DNA of 64,000 nucleotides, taken from Candidatus Gastranaerophilales bacterium. GTDB lineage: Bacteria > Cyanobacteriota > Vampirovibrionia > Gastranaerophilales > Gastranaerophilaceae. Position 1 is the first letter of the stretch; each line of letters begins with the position of its first letter. The notes beneath the pieces are model-generated. The model was not told the DNA's origin. It made no database searches and saw only the letters and a list, made by a program, of their open reading frames with translations. This document shows, piece after piece, positions 8,598-16,876 of the stretch. The translations under genes were made by a program, and so were the position numbers. The DNA lies in the NCBI GenBank assembly GCA_947594025.1, contig CANQDZ010000002.1:85060-149059 (forward strand). Reading direction: 5' to 3'.

Positions 8598-9434
8598 ATG
8601 AAAAACAACCGTAAAAAAGGATTTAGCTTAGCGGAAATGCTTATTGTATTTTTGCTTATATCTACGATGCTTGCTGCCTTTGCGCCTATAATGACAAAGC
8701 AGGCAAAGAAAAAAACTGACCCAAGCTGCCCGAGCGGGGTAAAATCTTTAACCGCCGAATACCCTATAGCAGGAACTTATACATTTACCGCACCTGAAAA
8801 CATTACAGGCGAGGTTACCGTTACCATTGTAGGTGCAGGCGGCAGAGGTGCAGATGCTTCAAGCATAGAATATAACGAAGAAACAGGCACGATTATAAGC
8901 GCGGTTACGGGCGGCGGCGGCGGCGCAGGTGCGTTTATTCAATATAAAACAACCCTTGCAAGCGGAGACTATGGAATTATTGTCGGTAAAGGCGGCGGTA
9001 CACCAACTGCCGCAGGTACATATATTATAAACGGTGAAGATAGCGTTTTCGATTCTGTTTCTGCAAAAGGCGGAACGGATGCTAACCTTGGTGTTGGCGG
9101 AAATGGCGGTATTTCTCAAGTTGAAAATTCCTCAAGCGGTCAAAATGGCGGAAGCGGCGGTCTAAATGTTGTCCCCGGAACCGGAGGAGGCAACCCTGCA
9201 TTTTCTACCTCAATACTTGGCGGTGCACCCGGTGCATATTGTCCGGAAGGAAGCTGTGACCCGCATGGTAAGGCGGGCAGCGGATACGAAAAAAGCGGTC
9301 TTAGCGCCACAGGATTTGTGGCAGGTCTTGGCGGCGGCGGCGGCGGAGTTGATGCTGCATCAAAAACAGGCGGTTACGGCGGTGTTGGCGGAGACGGTTT
9401 TGTCAAAGTTGAATACCAAATTCGCTGCCAATAA
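8598..9434 (+). CDS. Prepilin-like secreted protein with glycine-rich domain
   Basis: A 278-residue protein with a textbook type IV prepilin N-terminus: short basic leader MKNNRKKG, cleavage after Gly, then FSLAEML with the conserved Glu at mature position 5 and a hydrophobic helix (IVFLLISTMLAAFAPIM). The rest is not a pilin head: from about residue 55 it is a beta-rich, strongly glycine-rich domain with runs such as GGGGGAGAF, GGNGGIS and GGGGGGV, plus one Cys pair near CPEGSCDP. AAGGAG lies just before the ATG. A minor pseudopilin or a pilus-anchored surface protein are both possible. No pilus assembly genes are in the window. Confidence 0.8.
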   Translation: MKNNRKKGFSLAEMLIVFLLISTMLAAFAPIMTKQAKKKTDPSCPSGVKSLTAEYPIAGTYTFTAPENITGEVTVTIVGAGGRGADASSIEYNEETGTIISAVTGGGGGAGAFIQYKTTLASGDYGIIVGKGGGTPTAAGTYIINGEDSVFDSVSAKGGTDANLGVGGNGGISQVENSSSGQNGGSGGLNVVPGTGGGNPAFSTSILGGAPGAYCPEGSCDPHGKAGSGYEKSGLSATGFVAGLGGGGGGVDAASKTGGYGGVGGDGFVKVEYQIRCQ

Positions 9435-9509
9435 CCCGTAATTAAAAAGGGCTTGTAAAATTTTTTGTTTATTTTATAATGATTTTATAAGAACAAAGGG
9501 TGATTTCAA

Positions 9510-10214
9510 TTGGCAGAGAATAACGATATACCAATGAATATGGGCAAAAAAATTGCAGAAGCTCTTAAAAATCAAGAGTCTGAAGCTGATTCTTTCGATT
9601 CATTATCAATGGAGGAGATGAGAGATCTCATCAGATTAGACAGCGAAGAAGATATTATCCCAAAAATTGAAATTGAAGAAGAAGAACCTTTAACTGTCAG
9701 AGCGCAAATAAAGCCTGCTTCTAAGAAAACCAAAAAAACCGAAAAGAACATTATTGAAGATTCAAACATTGAAAAAGTTTCAATTGATGTTCCTTCAACT
9801 CCGAAAGAAGAAACTCCGGTTTTAAAAGTAAATGCTAATGAAATTAATCCGGAACCTGATATGGCTCTTACTTTTGAAGATGAAAAAGAAGAAGTTGAAG
9901 AGTTTGAAATGCCTAACAACATCAACGTTTTAAAGAAACTCATTGCTCAACTTCCGGCAGGTGTCCCGAAAACCACAGGGGCAATCATCATAAGACAGAC
10001 CATTGAGGCTTTGGGTATTCCAATGAAAAGTGTTTTACAAGACGCTCAAAAGGTTAGAGAATGCCTAAACAGTTCAATAAAAGATTGTGCTTTTACAATT
10101 CAAGAATACAAAAGTAACATCAAAAATCTTGAGAGACAAAGCGCAAGCTACCAAAAACAGTTAGCTAAGCTGAATGACATCATAGAACTTTTTGTTTACA
10201 GCGACAAAAAGTAG
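9510..10214 (+). CDS. Acidic coiled-coil protein of unknown function
   Basis: A 234-residue soluble protein. I take TTG (9510) as start, with AAAGGG about 10 bases upstream; the next in-frame ATG is at residue 9. Residues 1-130 are very acidic and low-complexity (SEEDIIPKIEIEEEEPL, EDEKEEVEEFEMP). The C-terminal 100 residues are ordered: LKKLIAQLPAGVPKTTGAII followed by a long helix (CAFTIQEYKSNIKNLERQ...KLNDIIELF) likely to form a coiled coil. I do not recognise a family. The tRNA-Glu gene follows 15 bases later. Confidence 0.65.
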   Translation: MAENNDIPMNMGKKIAEALKNQESEADSFDSLSMEEMRDLIRLDSEEDIIPKIEIEEEEPLTVRAQIKPASKKTKKTEKNIIEDSNIEKVSIDVPSTPKEETPVLKVNANEINPEPDMALTFEDEKEEVEEFEMPNNINVLKKLIAQLPAGVPKTTGAIIIRQTIEALGIPMKSVLQDAQKVRECLNSSIKDCAFTIQEYKSNIKNLERQSASYQKQLAKLNDIIELFVYSDKK

Positions 10215-10228
10215 AGCATAAAAATTAT

Positions 10229-10304
10229 GCTCCCGTCGTCTAGAGGCCTAGGACAACACCCTTTCACGGTGTAGACAGGGATTCGAATTCCCTCGGGAGT
10301 ACCA
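10229..10304 (+). tRNA. tRNA-Glu (anticodon TTC)
   Basis: A full cloverleaf of 76 bases with encoded CCA. The acceptor GCTCCCG pairs with CGGGAGT (first pair a G:U wobble), the anticodon stem ACACC/GGTGT encloses CTTTCAC (anticodon TTC), and the T arm is AGGGA TTCGAAT TCCCT. Position 72 is U and the T-stem closing pair is A53:U61, features of chloroplast and cyanobacterial tRNA-Glu that also feeds 5-aminolevulinate synthesis. Confidence 0.97.
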
Positions 10305-10311
10305 TTAAATT

Positions 10312-10334
10312 AAGAGGCTTAACGCCTCTTTTTT
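10312..10334 (+). terminator. Rho-independent terminator after tRNA-Glu
   Basis: AAGAGGC / GCCTCTT hairpin with a 5-base loop followed by a T run, starting 8 bases after the tRNA 3' end. Confidence 0.85.
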
Positions 10335-10374
10335 AATGCAAATATTGATTTGACAGTTTACGTTAATTTAAACA

Positions 10375-11283
10375 TTATACATGACATACTTTTGTATAAA
10401 CCAAAGGAAGGGTAAAACCAAAAGAGATTTTATCTCCCTCATCTCTTGCAAATATGCTTCCTTGATGCTTTTCAATAATTTTTCTTGAAATATATAACCC
10501 AAGCCCTGTGCTTGTTTTGCTTGATGTTTCAAATTTTTCAAAGAGTTTGTCCAGTTCTTTTTTCTCTAAATTGCCCTTATCATTTTTGACTTCAAAAATT
10601 ATATTATTACCCTTGTTTTCAAGATTAACTAAAATATTTTGTTTGTTTGAACCGTATTTTATTGCATTTGAGATAAGATTTGTTATCACTCTTGATATCT
10701 GCAATTTATCCGCATATGTCTCAACCGCTTCTTTGGCATCAAGGATTATATTTTGCTCGTTATTATTTGCAAGTTCCGATAAGTTTAAACATATTTGATG
10801 AATTGTGTTCCTTAAATCAAAATTTTCGCACTCCAATTTAATTTCTCCGTCATCATATTTATAAGTATACAAGATAGTATTTATCATTTCTGACATATAC
10901 GTGCAGGAAGATAAAACTTGTCTTAAAAGGCTTTCCTGTTCTTCATTTAAATAACCGACCTTGTTGTCTAAAAGTATTTTTATTGTTCCTATTTGTGCAA
11001 GAGTCGGGGTTTTAAGGTCGTGCGTTATATTTGCCACAAATTCTTCTTTTTGTACTTCTTTTGATTTTACTCTTTTAATGTCGTCTGCAAAAATTTTTAC
11101 CCTTTTAAACAATATTCTTCTTTCATTTAGGAAATGTACAACCAGAATAACTAAAAAGCCTATAAGAACATCTTGTAATTTTACCGGTATAACAGGGTCT
11201 ATAAGGATAGAAACTCCAAGAAGTATAAGTAAAAAATAAAATAATACTATTGAAATATGACGCTTTTTAAATCTTCTAAACAT
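10375..11283 (-). CDS. Orphan sensor histidine kinase
   Basis: A 302-residue membrane kinase. Two transmembrane helices (about residues 10-27 and 36-52) have almost no loop between them, so there is no periplasmic sensor; the signal is probably membrane-borne or cytoplasmic. Then come a DHp domain with the H-box FVANITHDLKTPT (His88), an N-box (RVITNLISNAIKYG), a G1 region (FEVKNDKGNL) and G2 (STGLGLYISRKI). The kinase should autophosphorylate on His88. No response regulator is adjacent; the nearest receiver domain in the window is at 41901-42815. No Shine-Dalgarno is evident. Confidence 0.9.
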   Translation of the reverse strand: MFRRFKKRHISIVLFYFLLILLGVSILIDPVIPVKLQDVLIGFLVILVVHFLNERRILFKRVKIFADDIKRVKSKEVQKEEFVANITHDLKTPTLAQIGTIKILLDNKVGYLNEEQESLLRQVLSSCTYMSEMINTILYTYKYDDGEIKLECENFDLRNTIHQICLNLSELANNNEQNIILDAKEAVETYADKLQISRVITNLISNAIKYGSNKQNILVNLENKGNNIIFEVKNDKGNLEKKELDKLFEKFETSSKTSTGLGLYISRKIIEKHQGSIFARDEGDKISFGFTLPLVYTKVCHV

Positions 11284-11339
11284 TTCAAATACATTTTAAA
11301 ACCGTATTTAAAATCAGGAACATTGCCCAACTTACTTAT

Positions 11340-11915
11340 TTAATCAAGCAGGGTGGCTAAATCCCCTTGGGTAAGGGCTTTTTCAATTTTTGCCTTAATG
11401 CCTTCCAAATCAACATTTTTTTCAAATTTTGGATTTAGCTTGATATCAGAGGTTTTTGCCGTTTTTAAAAAATTTTCGTTTAAATTCAAAAATTCTTTAT
11501 AATCCTTCACAATTTCTAAATAGTAAGGAGGAAAATTTTCTTCTTTTCCTAAATTTATTTTTGTATTTCTCGGATAATTTGAAATATATTCTTCTATAAG
11601 CTTAAATTCAAGTTCATAAAAATACTCGTCTATATCCTCTTTGTTTTTGCCAAGAAAGGAATTTCCTTTAATATCACATTCAGGATATTTAAATTTGATA
11701 TATGCTGCCCATAAAATACATCCGACCCAAAAACCCAGCGTTGATTTAAGGGCTTTATTGAACTTTGAAACGTATAATCTGAATTTAAATTTTCTCTGAT
11801 TGCCGTTAACCGTTTTTTTGATATCTTCCATACCTTCAAGATAATTTTGTGCAAATATCAAAAGATATTTTGAATATCCCGGGTCAAACGGAACATTGTC
11901 TTTAAAATCTAACAT
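11340..11915 (-). CDS. Uncharacterised 191-residue protein
   Basis: Not recognised. It is a mixed-charge, mostly helical protein with no signal peptide; one moderately hydrophobic stretch (TLGFWVGCILWAAYI, about residues 59-73) might be a membrane segment or a buried helix. It is divergent from waaA with only 38 bases between the two starts. A TAAAAT box lies 7 bases before its ATG and no Shine-Dalgarno is visible, so it may be translated from a nearly leaderless transcript. Confidence 0.55.
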   Translation of the reverse strand: MLDFKDNVPFDPGYSKYLLIFAQNYLEGMEDIKKTVNGNQRKFKFRLYVSKFNKALKSTLGFWVGCILWAAYIKFKYPECDIKGNSFLGKNKEDIDEYFYELEFKLIEEYISNYPRNTKINLGKEENFPPYYLEIVKDYKEFLNLNENFLKTAKTSDIKLNPKFEKNVDLEGIKAKIEKALTQGDLATLLD

Positions 11916-11941
11916 ACAAGTTATTTTATCATAATTTATGC

Positions 11942-11953
11942 TAAAATTATCTT
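11942..11953 (+). promoter_or_regulatory. Putative leaderless promoter of waaA
   Basis: TAAAAT followed by exactly 6 bases and then the ATG. This puts the expected transcription start on the A of the start codon. No Shine-Dalgarno or convincing -35 is seen. Confidence 0.5.
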
Positions 11954-13174
11954 ATGATATTTATTTACAACATATTATTTACAATATTTTTCTTGCCTAT
12001 AATTTTAATCTTAAGCATATTTTCAAAAAAAATCAGAGCAGGCATAAAAGAAAAGTTTGGTTTTTATAATTTTAATTTTAAAGAAATTAAAAATATTTTA
12101 TGGATTCACACAATTTCAGTCGGCGAAGTTCAACTCGTTCAAGATATAGTTAAAAATCTTCCGAATTATGAAATTGTGCTTACAACATCAACTCCTCAAG
12201 GGCAAGAGCTCGCTAAAAACAAGCTCTCCGGATATTTAAAACAAATTACTTACTATCCTTACGATTTTGCATTCAGCGTCAAAAATGCAATCAAGGCGAT
12301 AAATCCGAGTGCTGTTTTAATTGCGGAAACCGAAATTTGGCCCGAATTTGCACACGAATTAAATAAGAAGAATATTCCTCTTGTAATATTTAACGGAAGG
12401 ATATCCGACAGAACATTTAAATCATATAAAAAACTGAAATTTATCTTTAAAAATGTCCTCAAAAACTACTCGAAAATCCTAACCCAAAGTGCGGAAGACA
12501 GAGAGAAATTTATAAAAATCGGTGCCGATGAAGAAAAAGTTGAAGTTATGGGGAATATTAAATTTGATATTCAAAAAATGAGTAATAATTACCCCGATTT
12601 AGACCTAAACGGTGCCCCTTTAATTGTTGCGGGAAGTACGCACAAAGGCGAAGACGAAATTATATTTAAGACATATACCGATTTAAAGAAAAATCATCCT
12701 GATTTAAAACTTATGATTGCGCCAAGACATCTTGAAAGAGTATCTTCAATTCAAGCTTTAACGAAAGGCGCCCTGAAATCACAAAACACTTTTAAGAATT
12801 CTGATATTTTAATACTGGATACAACAGGTGAATTAAAATACCTTTATTCTATAGCACACAGCGTATTTATGGGCGGAAGCTTTAATGAAACCGGAGGACA
12901 CAATCCGCTTGAAGCAACAATATGGGAAAAGCCCGTTATATCAGGACCTAATATTAAAAACTTTAAGTCTGTTTTTAAAAGTTTAACAGAGCTTAATTGT
13001 GCGGTTGTCGTAAAAACGGAAAACGAGTTAACCGAAGAATTCGAAAAGCTTCTGTCAAATAAACAATATTATAATAATATGAGGCAGAATTGCGCGGAAG
13101 TGTTTATAAAAAATAAAGGCGCAACTGAATATTTATACGATTATATAAAAGGAAACTTAAAAAATGGCAATTGA
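11954..13174 (+). CDS. waaA: 3-deoxy-D-manno-octulosonic acid (Kdo) transferase
   Basis: A 406-residue GT30 glycosyltransferase that adds Kdo from CMP-Kdo to the lipid A precursor at the inner membrane. It has an N-terminal membrane anchor (ILFTIFFLPIILILSIF), then WIHTISVGEVQ with the catalytic Glu, AETEIWPEFAHELN, and the nucleotide-binding C-terminal part (VAGSTHKGEDE, FMGGSFNETGGHNPLEA). Its length matches the family. It overlaps dapF by 11 bases. Together with kdsB and the GT9 enzyme in this window it shows that the organism makes an LPS inner core. Confidence 0.95.
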   Translation: MIFIYNILFTIFFLPIILILSIFSKKIRAGIKEKFGFYNFNFKEIKNILWIHTISVGEVQLVQDIVKNLPNYEIVLTTSTPQGQELAKNKLSGYLKQITYYPYDFAFSVKNAIKAINPSAVLIAETEIWPEFAHELNKKNIPLVIFNGRISDRTFKSYKKLKFIFKNVLKNYSKILTQSAEDREKFIKIGADEEKVEVMGNIKFDIQKMSNNYPDLDLNGAPLIVAGSTHKGEDEIIFKTYTDLKKNHPDLKLMIAPRHLERVSSIQALTKGALKSQNTFKNSDILILDTTGELKYLYSIAHSVFMGGSFNETGGHNPLEATIWEKPVISGPNIKNFKSVFKSLTELNCAVVVKTENELTEEFEKLLSNKQYYNNMRQNCAEVFIKNKGATEYLYDYIKGNLKNGN

Positions 13175-13955
13175 ATTTGAAAAATGGGAAGGTCTAGGAA
13201 ACGATTTCGTAATACTAAAAAATGCTGACGCAACACCTGAGCTTGCAATAAAACTGTGTGACAGAAAGTTTGGCATAGGTGCGGACGGTATATTTTCAGT
13301 TAAAAAGACAGAGGTAGCGGATATAGGCTGGAATTTTTTTAACTCCGACGGTTCATCTGCTCAAATGTGCGGAAACGGAGTCAGATGTTTTGCAAAATAT
13401 ATTTATAATAACAAGATAATAGACAAAAAAAGTTTTAAAATTGAAACGCTTGCAGGCATTATAGTTCCTGAAATTCAAGAAGACGGTAAAGTCAAAGTGG
13501 ATATGGGAGAACCTATTCTTGACGGTGTTAAAATCCCTTGTGCTTCAAATACTCCTCAAGACTTTGAAGTTGAAGGATACAGGGCATGCGCAATAAGCAT
13601 GGGTAATCCTCATTGCGTAATTGTCGTGCCGAATAAATCTAAAGAGCTTGCATACAAGGACGGTGCAAAAATTGAAACCTCAACTCTTTTCCCTGAAAAA
13701 ACAAATGTTGAATTTATAGAAATTGTAAACAGAAACAAAATTATTTTAAACGTATGGGAAAGAGGCTGCGGAATAACTCTTGCATGCGGAACGGGGGCTT
13801 GCGCATCAGTTGTCACGGGTGTTATTAAAGGACTTCTTGATAATAAGGTTGAAGTTGTTCTTCCGGGCGGTACTCTCACCATTGAATACGAAATCGGCTC
13901 TCATGTATATATGACCGGCATTGCGACAAAAGTTTTTGAAGGAGTTTTGAGCTAA
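13164..13955 (+). CDS. dapF: Diaminopimelate epimerase
   Basis: A 263-residue enzyme that converts LL- to meso-diaminopimelate for peptidoglycan and lysine. Both catalytic cysteines are visible in their motifs, QMCGNGVRCFAKY (Cys69) and LACGTGACASV. The N-terminal GLGNDFV and GADG motifs are also present. The start overlaps the end of waaA by 11 bases, so the two are probably one transcript. The substrate could come from the DapL-like aminotransferase at 23556-24749. Confidence 0.97.
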   Translation: MAIEFEKWEGLGNDFVILKNADATPELAIKLCDRKFGIGADGIFSVKKTEVADIGWNFFNSDGSSAQMCGNGVRCFAKYIYNNKIIDKKSFKIETLAGIIVPEIQEDGKVKVDMGEPILDGVKIPCASNTPQDFEVEGYRACAISMGNPHCVIVVPNKSKELAYKDGAKIETSTLFPEKTNVEFIEIVNRNKIILNVWERGCGITLACGTGACASVVTGVIKGLLDNKVEVVLPGGTLTIEYEIGSHVYMTGIATKVFEGVLS

Positions 13956-13981
13956 AATTGCTTTTTTAAAAAATTTCATTA

Positions 13982-14012
13982 AACCTGTAAGAGCTTAGTT
14001 CTTACAGGTTTT
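13982..14012 (+). terminator. Terminator after dapF
   Basis: An 11-bp perfect stem AACCTGTAAGA / TCTTACAGGTT with a 7-base loop, followed by a short T tract, 26 bases after the dapF stop. Confidence 0.75.
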
Positions 14013-14125
14013 CTGCATTTATATATTTAATTGTAAAGATATGTAACAAATATAAATAAAAAAACTAAAGTTTTAGCCCAAAACCGCCGTATAACATGGA
14101 GAACCCAAGAGAAGGAGAATTGAAA

Positions 14126-15094
14126 ATGGGCATGGCAGCATCTCAAGCTAGGTTTTTAGCTTTGACAGCAAGAAAAAGTAACACAGAATATCATGGACAA
14201 CAAATTAACCAACAAAGAACGGCTTTGTCCAACCAAAGTGCTAACTTGTATAACCAAATGATGAATTTGCAAGTTCCAACACCTCCGTCACCCGATAGTT
14301 ACTATAATATCAGTTACGTATTTCAATCAGGTAACTCAGATGATAATGCAAACTATGCAATTACATCATTTTCTAACCTTAACAAAACGGTTTCTGTTGA
14401 ATATACAACTGATGCAAATATGATGAAGCAGTCTAATACATATTTATCTTCCGAAGACGGCAGAACCTTTATGTTTGGTGATCAAGTTGCTCAACTTGTA
14501 GCTGTTAGTAAAAGCTCAAAACCTGAAGTATACGAGGCTGCAGGCAACATAGATAACTCTGATTGGAACAATGCGGATATATTCTCAATCCAAGTTAGAG
14601 ACAAGGACGGAAGATATGTCGATAGCGGCTACTATGTAACCGGAAACTATAAAGATATCGTAATGAGCAACAAAACTTCAGTTGCCGCTTGGGAAATCAA
14701 AGAAGGCAGACTATCCAGAAACATAGAATTTAAAGTTAATAATTTCGAATTTAACGAAAGCGGCAGACTTGCAAGCTTTACAACAACGGCTGAGGGTTGT
14801 CCGAGTGCAAAAATTCCCGCAAACCAAAAATTTGAAGTAGGCTTCTCTAAAGTTAAAGATGATGATGCTTACGAAGATGCAATGAATGATTATAACTACA
14901 AGAAAAATCAATATGACCAAAAATATAATGAATTAAACGCCGAAACAGAAAAAATTCAAGCAAAAGATAAAAACCTTGAACTTAAACTTAAACAACTTGA
15001 TACTGAACAAAGTGCAATCCAAACCGAAATGGAAGCAGTTAAAAACGTTATCAAGAAAAACGTTGAAGATACTTTCAAAACATTCAACGCATAA
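14126..15094 (+). CDS. Uncharacterised protein A of the MGMAASQAR paralogue family
   Basis: A 322-residue protein. The start at 14126 is chosen over 14096 because GAAGGAG lies 9 bases upstream and the sequence then aligns from residue 1 with its neighbour at 15256. The first 35 residues (MGMAASQARFLALTARKSN, then GQQINQQRT) and the last 50 (KLKQLDTEQSAIQTEMEAV and onward) are nearly identical between the two; the middle is unrelated in sequence and rich in Tyr, Asn and Ser. The ends are predicted helices, and the C-terminal 70 residues have heptad spacing. There is no signal peptide. Matching helical ends around a variable core is how flagellin, hook and needle-type subunits are built, but homology to those is not shown. 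Confidence 0.7.
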   Translation: MGMAASQARFLALTARKSNTEYHGQQINQQRTALSNQSANLYNQMMNLQVPTPPSPDSYYNISYVFQSGNSDDNANYAITSFSNLNKTVSVEYTTDANMMKQSNTYLSSEDGRTFMFGDQVAQLVAVSKSSKPEVYEAAGNIDNSDWNNADIFSIQVRDKDGRYVDSGYYVTGNYKDIVMSNKTSVAAWEIKEGRLSRNIEFKVNNFEFNESGRLASFTTTAEGCPSAKIPANQKFEVGFSKVKDDDAYEDAMNDYNYKKNQYDQKYNELNAETEKIQAKDKNLELKLKQLDTEQSAIQTEMEAVKNVIKKNVEDTFKTFNA

Positions 15095-15123
15095 TAAAGA
15101 TATAAATGACATAACCATGCTTT

Positions 15124-15146
15124 GCCCGACGAAAATCGGGCTTTTT
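15124..15146 (+). terminator. Terminator after protein A
   Basis: GCCCGA / TCGGGC hairpin with loop CGAAAA and a TTTTTATTTT tail, 29 bases after the stop. It separates the transcript of protein A from that of protein B. Confidence 0.8.
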
Positions 15147-15177
15147 ATTTTATTATCATCTTTTTAGATGATGAAAA

Positions 15178-15205
15178 TTGACATATAAAAAAATATCATT
15201 ATAAC
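15178..15205 (+). promoter_or_regulatory. Sigma-70-type promoter of protein B gene
   Basis: TTGACA, 16-base spacer, TATAAC, about 50 bases before the ATG at 15256. It is one of the best consensus promoters in the window, suggesting strong expression of the cassette. Confidence 0.65.
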
Positions 15206-15255
15206 GTATAGTATAAATTCCCCAATATAGTAATTTAAAATAGGAGAAATTAATT

Positions 15256-15948
15256 ATGGGTATGGCAGCATCTCAAGCGAGATATTTGGCTCTTACTGCA
15301 AGAAAGTCAAATGTTGAATTTCAAGGTCAGCAAATTAACCAGCAAAGAACAATGCTTTCATGTGAGCAAAGCGAACTGTTCTCTGATTTAACATCACTTA
15401 AAAATCCAATGCCTCCAAGTGCGCTTGATTATGAGTATGATGTGTATACATTTGATTCAATCAGCGAAGAAGCTGAGTCACTTTCCTACAGAATAAGGGA
15501 AGACAGCATTACAACAGACCCAAACACGGGTGTTTCAACAATGAAGGTTACATGGACTGAAAATGGTATTGAATATGAAGACACCATCGAAGGTGAATTT
15601 TTAGGGACGTCTTCAACGGGCTATACTCAATTAAATATAACAAACGGTGGTGAAAAAGCACGTATTCAAACGGGGTACGTTGATAAACTGGCTAAAGGTA
15701 AATGGAATGATGAAGAAGCGTTTAACGAAGCTATGGCAAAATACAACGCAGACATTGTAAAATATAACAACGAAGTTCAAAGAATTAACTTAAAAGCGGA
15801 AGATATTCAGCTTCAAGACAGAACTCTTGAATTAAAACTAAGAAACCTTGATACTGAACAAAGTGCAATCCAGACCGAGCTTGAATCAGTTAAAAAGGTT
15901 ATCGAAGACACCGTCAAAACCGTATTTACGACATTCCAATCATCATAA
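15256..15948 (+). CDS. Uncharacterised protein B of the MGMAASQAR paralogue family
   Basis: A 230-residue paralogue of the preceding protein. It shares MGMAASQARYLALTARKSN, GQQINQQRT and PMPPSALDY at the N-terminus and LELKLRNLDTEQSAIQTELE plus VKKVIEDTVKTVF at the C-terminus; the central 120 residues differ and are about 100 residues shorter. The start has TAGGAG 7 bases upstream. It is soluble, with no signal peptide. The gene is 16 bases before the Gly/Ala-rich gene and probably co-transcribed with it from the promoter at 15178. The function is unknown; architecture suggests a self-assembling or exported subunit, which is inference. Confidence 0.7.
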   Translation: MGMAASQARYLALTARKSNVEFQGQQINQQRTMLSCEQSELFSDLTSLKNPMPPSALDYEYDVYTFDSISEEAESLSYRIREDSITTDPNTGVSTMKVTWTENGIEYEDTIEGEFLGTSSTGYTQLNITNGGEKARIQTGYVDKLAKGKWNDEEAFNEAMAKYNADIVKYNNEVQRINLKAEDIQLQDRTLELKLRNLDTEQSAIQTELESVKKVIEDTVKTVFTTFQSS

Positions 15949-15964
15949 TAACGTGAGGTAAAAT

Positions 15965-16792
15965 ATGTCATACAAAAATGACCACTACTTAACAATCGTA
16001 AATAAATACTCGGGCGCAAGTTCTGCAGCCAAAGCACAACTGTTTGAAACCTATGACCAATTAAGGGATTTAACAGTGTCAGGCAGTAATGCGACAGGCA
16101 CAGGCTTTGGTATTGCCGGTGGTTTATTGTGGCAATTGGCGAGTGTGTTTGCACCAAGTACATTTATGTCTGTAATGGGCGGCGGCAACACAATGAATGT
16201 TGCAGGTACGTCTTATTTTTCTCCGTACACCGGTGCTTATTCTTCTTATGACGGTGCGAACAGTGCATTTGGTATTGGCGCTCTGGGTAATTATCCGGGA
16301 TTTCCCTCAGGTGCAGCACCTGTTATGTATGGTTTTGGAAGCGATAAAATAGGATATGCAACGGGCGGTGCTTCAGGCGTAATGACAGGCGGAGCCGTCA
16401 GTGCTGCAGGTATTACAGGTTTGAACGCAGCGGCATATGCTGCAGGTACTGCTTCAGGATTTTCAATAGGACAAAATATAGTTCTTCCTGTTGCAGGGTT
16501 AGTTTCAGGCTGGGGCGGTATTTTACAATCAATTGCGCCTTATATGGGCGAATACGGTCTCGGCGCTTTGGTTGCAGGTAATTTGCTTCAAGGTACGGGC
16601 AGCGCTGCCGTTAACGCATACCAGAATATAACGGGTAATATTACGGCTAACGCGGATACAATTTTAGAGCAAAGAGTTGTAAACATTGAAACTGTATGTA
16701 AAATGCTTGATGCACAGTCAGATGTTGTAAGACAAATGCTTAAATCTGACATGGATTCAACTAAAGAAGACGTTAAATCTATAAGTTCATAA
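15965..16792 (+). CDS. Gly/Ala-rich hydrophobic protein with C-terminal helix (cassette protein C)
   Basis: A 275-residue protein not recognised from any family. After a polar N-terminus (residues 1-35) come about 190 residues very rich in Gly, Ala and Ser with several weakly hydrophobic stretches (GFGIAGGLLWQLASVFAP, GITGLNAAAYAAGTASGF, VLPVAGLVSGWGGIL, GLGALVAGNLLQGTG). The C-terminal 45 residues form an amphipathic helix (VVNIETVCKMLDAQSDVV and on). There is no N-terminal signal peptide. GAGGT precedes the ATG. The composition would suit a membrane-inserting or pore-lining protein; with protein B directly upstream and a muramidase downstream, a role in an envelope-crossing assembly is a guess from context. 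Confidence 0.65.
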   Translation: MSYKNDHYLTIVNKYSGASSAAKAQLFETYDQLRDLTVSGSNATGTGFGIAGGLLWQLASVFAPSTFMSVMGGGNTMNVAGTSYFSPYTGAYSSYDGANSAFGIGALGNYPGFPSGAAPVMYGFGSDKIGYATGGASGVMTGGAVSAAGITGLNAAAYAAGTASGFSIGQNIVLPVAGLVSGWGGILQSIAPYMGEYGLGALVAGNLLQGTGSAAVNAYQNITGNITANADTILEQRVVNIETVCKMLDAQSDVVRQMLKSDMDSTKEDVKSISS

Positions 16793-16876
16793 AGTTTTGT
16801 AACATAATATATATTTTTTGAAATTTCAACATAAATTTTGTGTTTATTTACATGTAAATTAAAAAAGGTAAATTGA

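Noticed and set aside
9166..9441. 91-codon frame overlapping the prepilin-like gene
   Set aside because: Alternative frame of a GC-rich Gly-codon stretch; no start signal.
15157..15174. ATCATCTTTTTAGATGAT hairpin as a second terminator
   Set aside because: No T run follows and a clear terminator lies just upstream.
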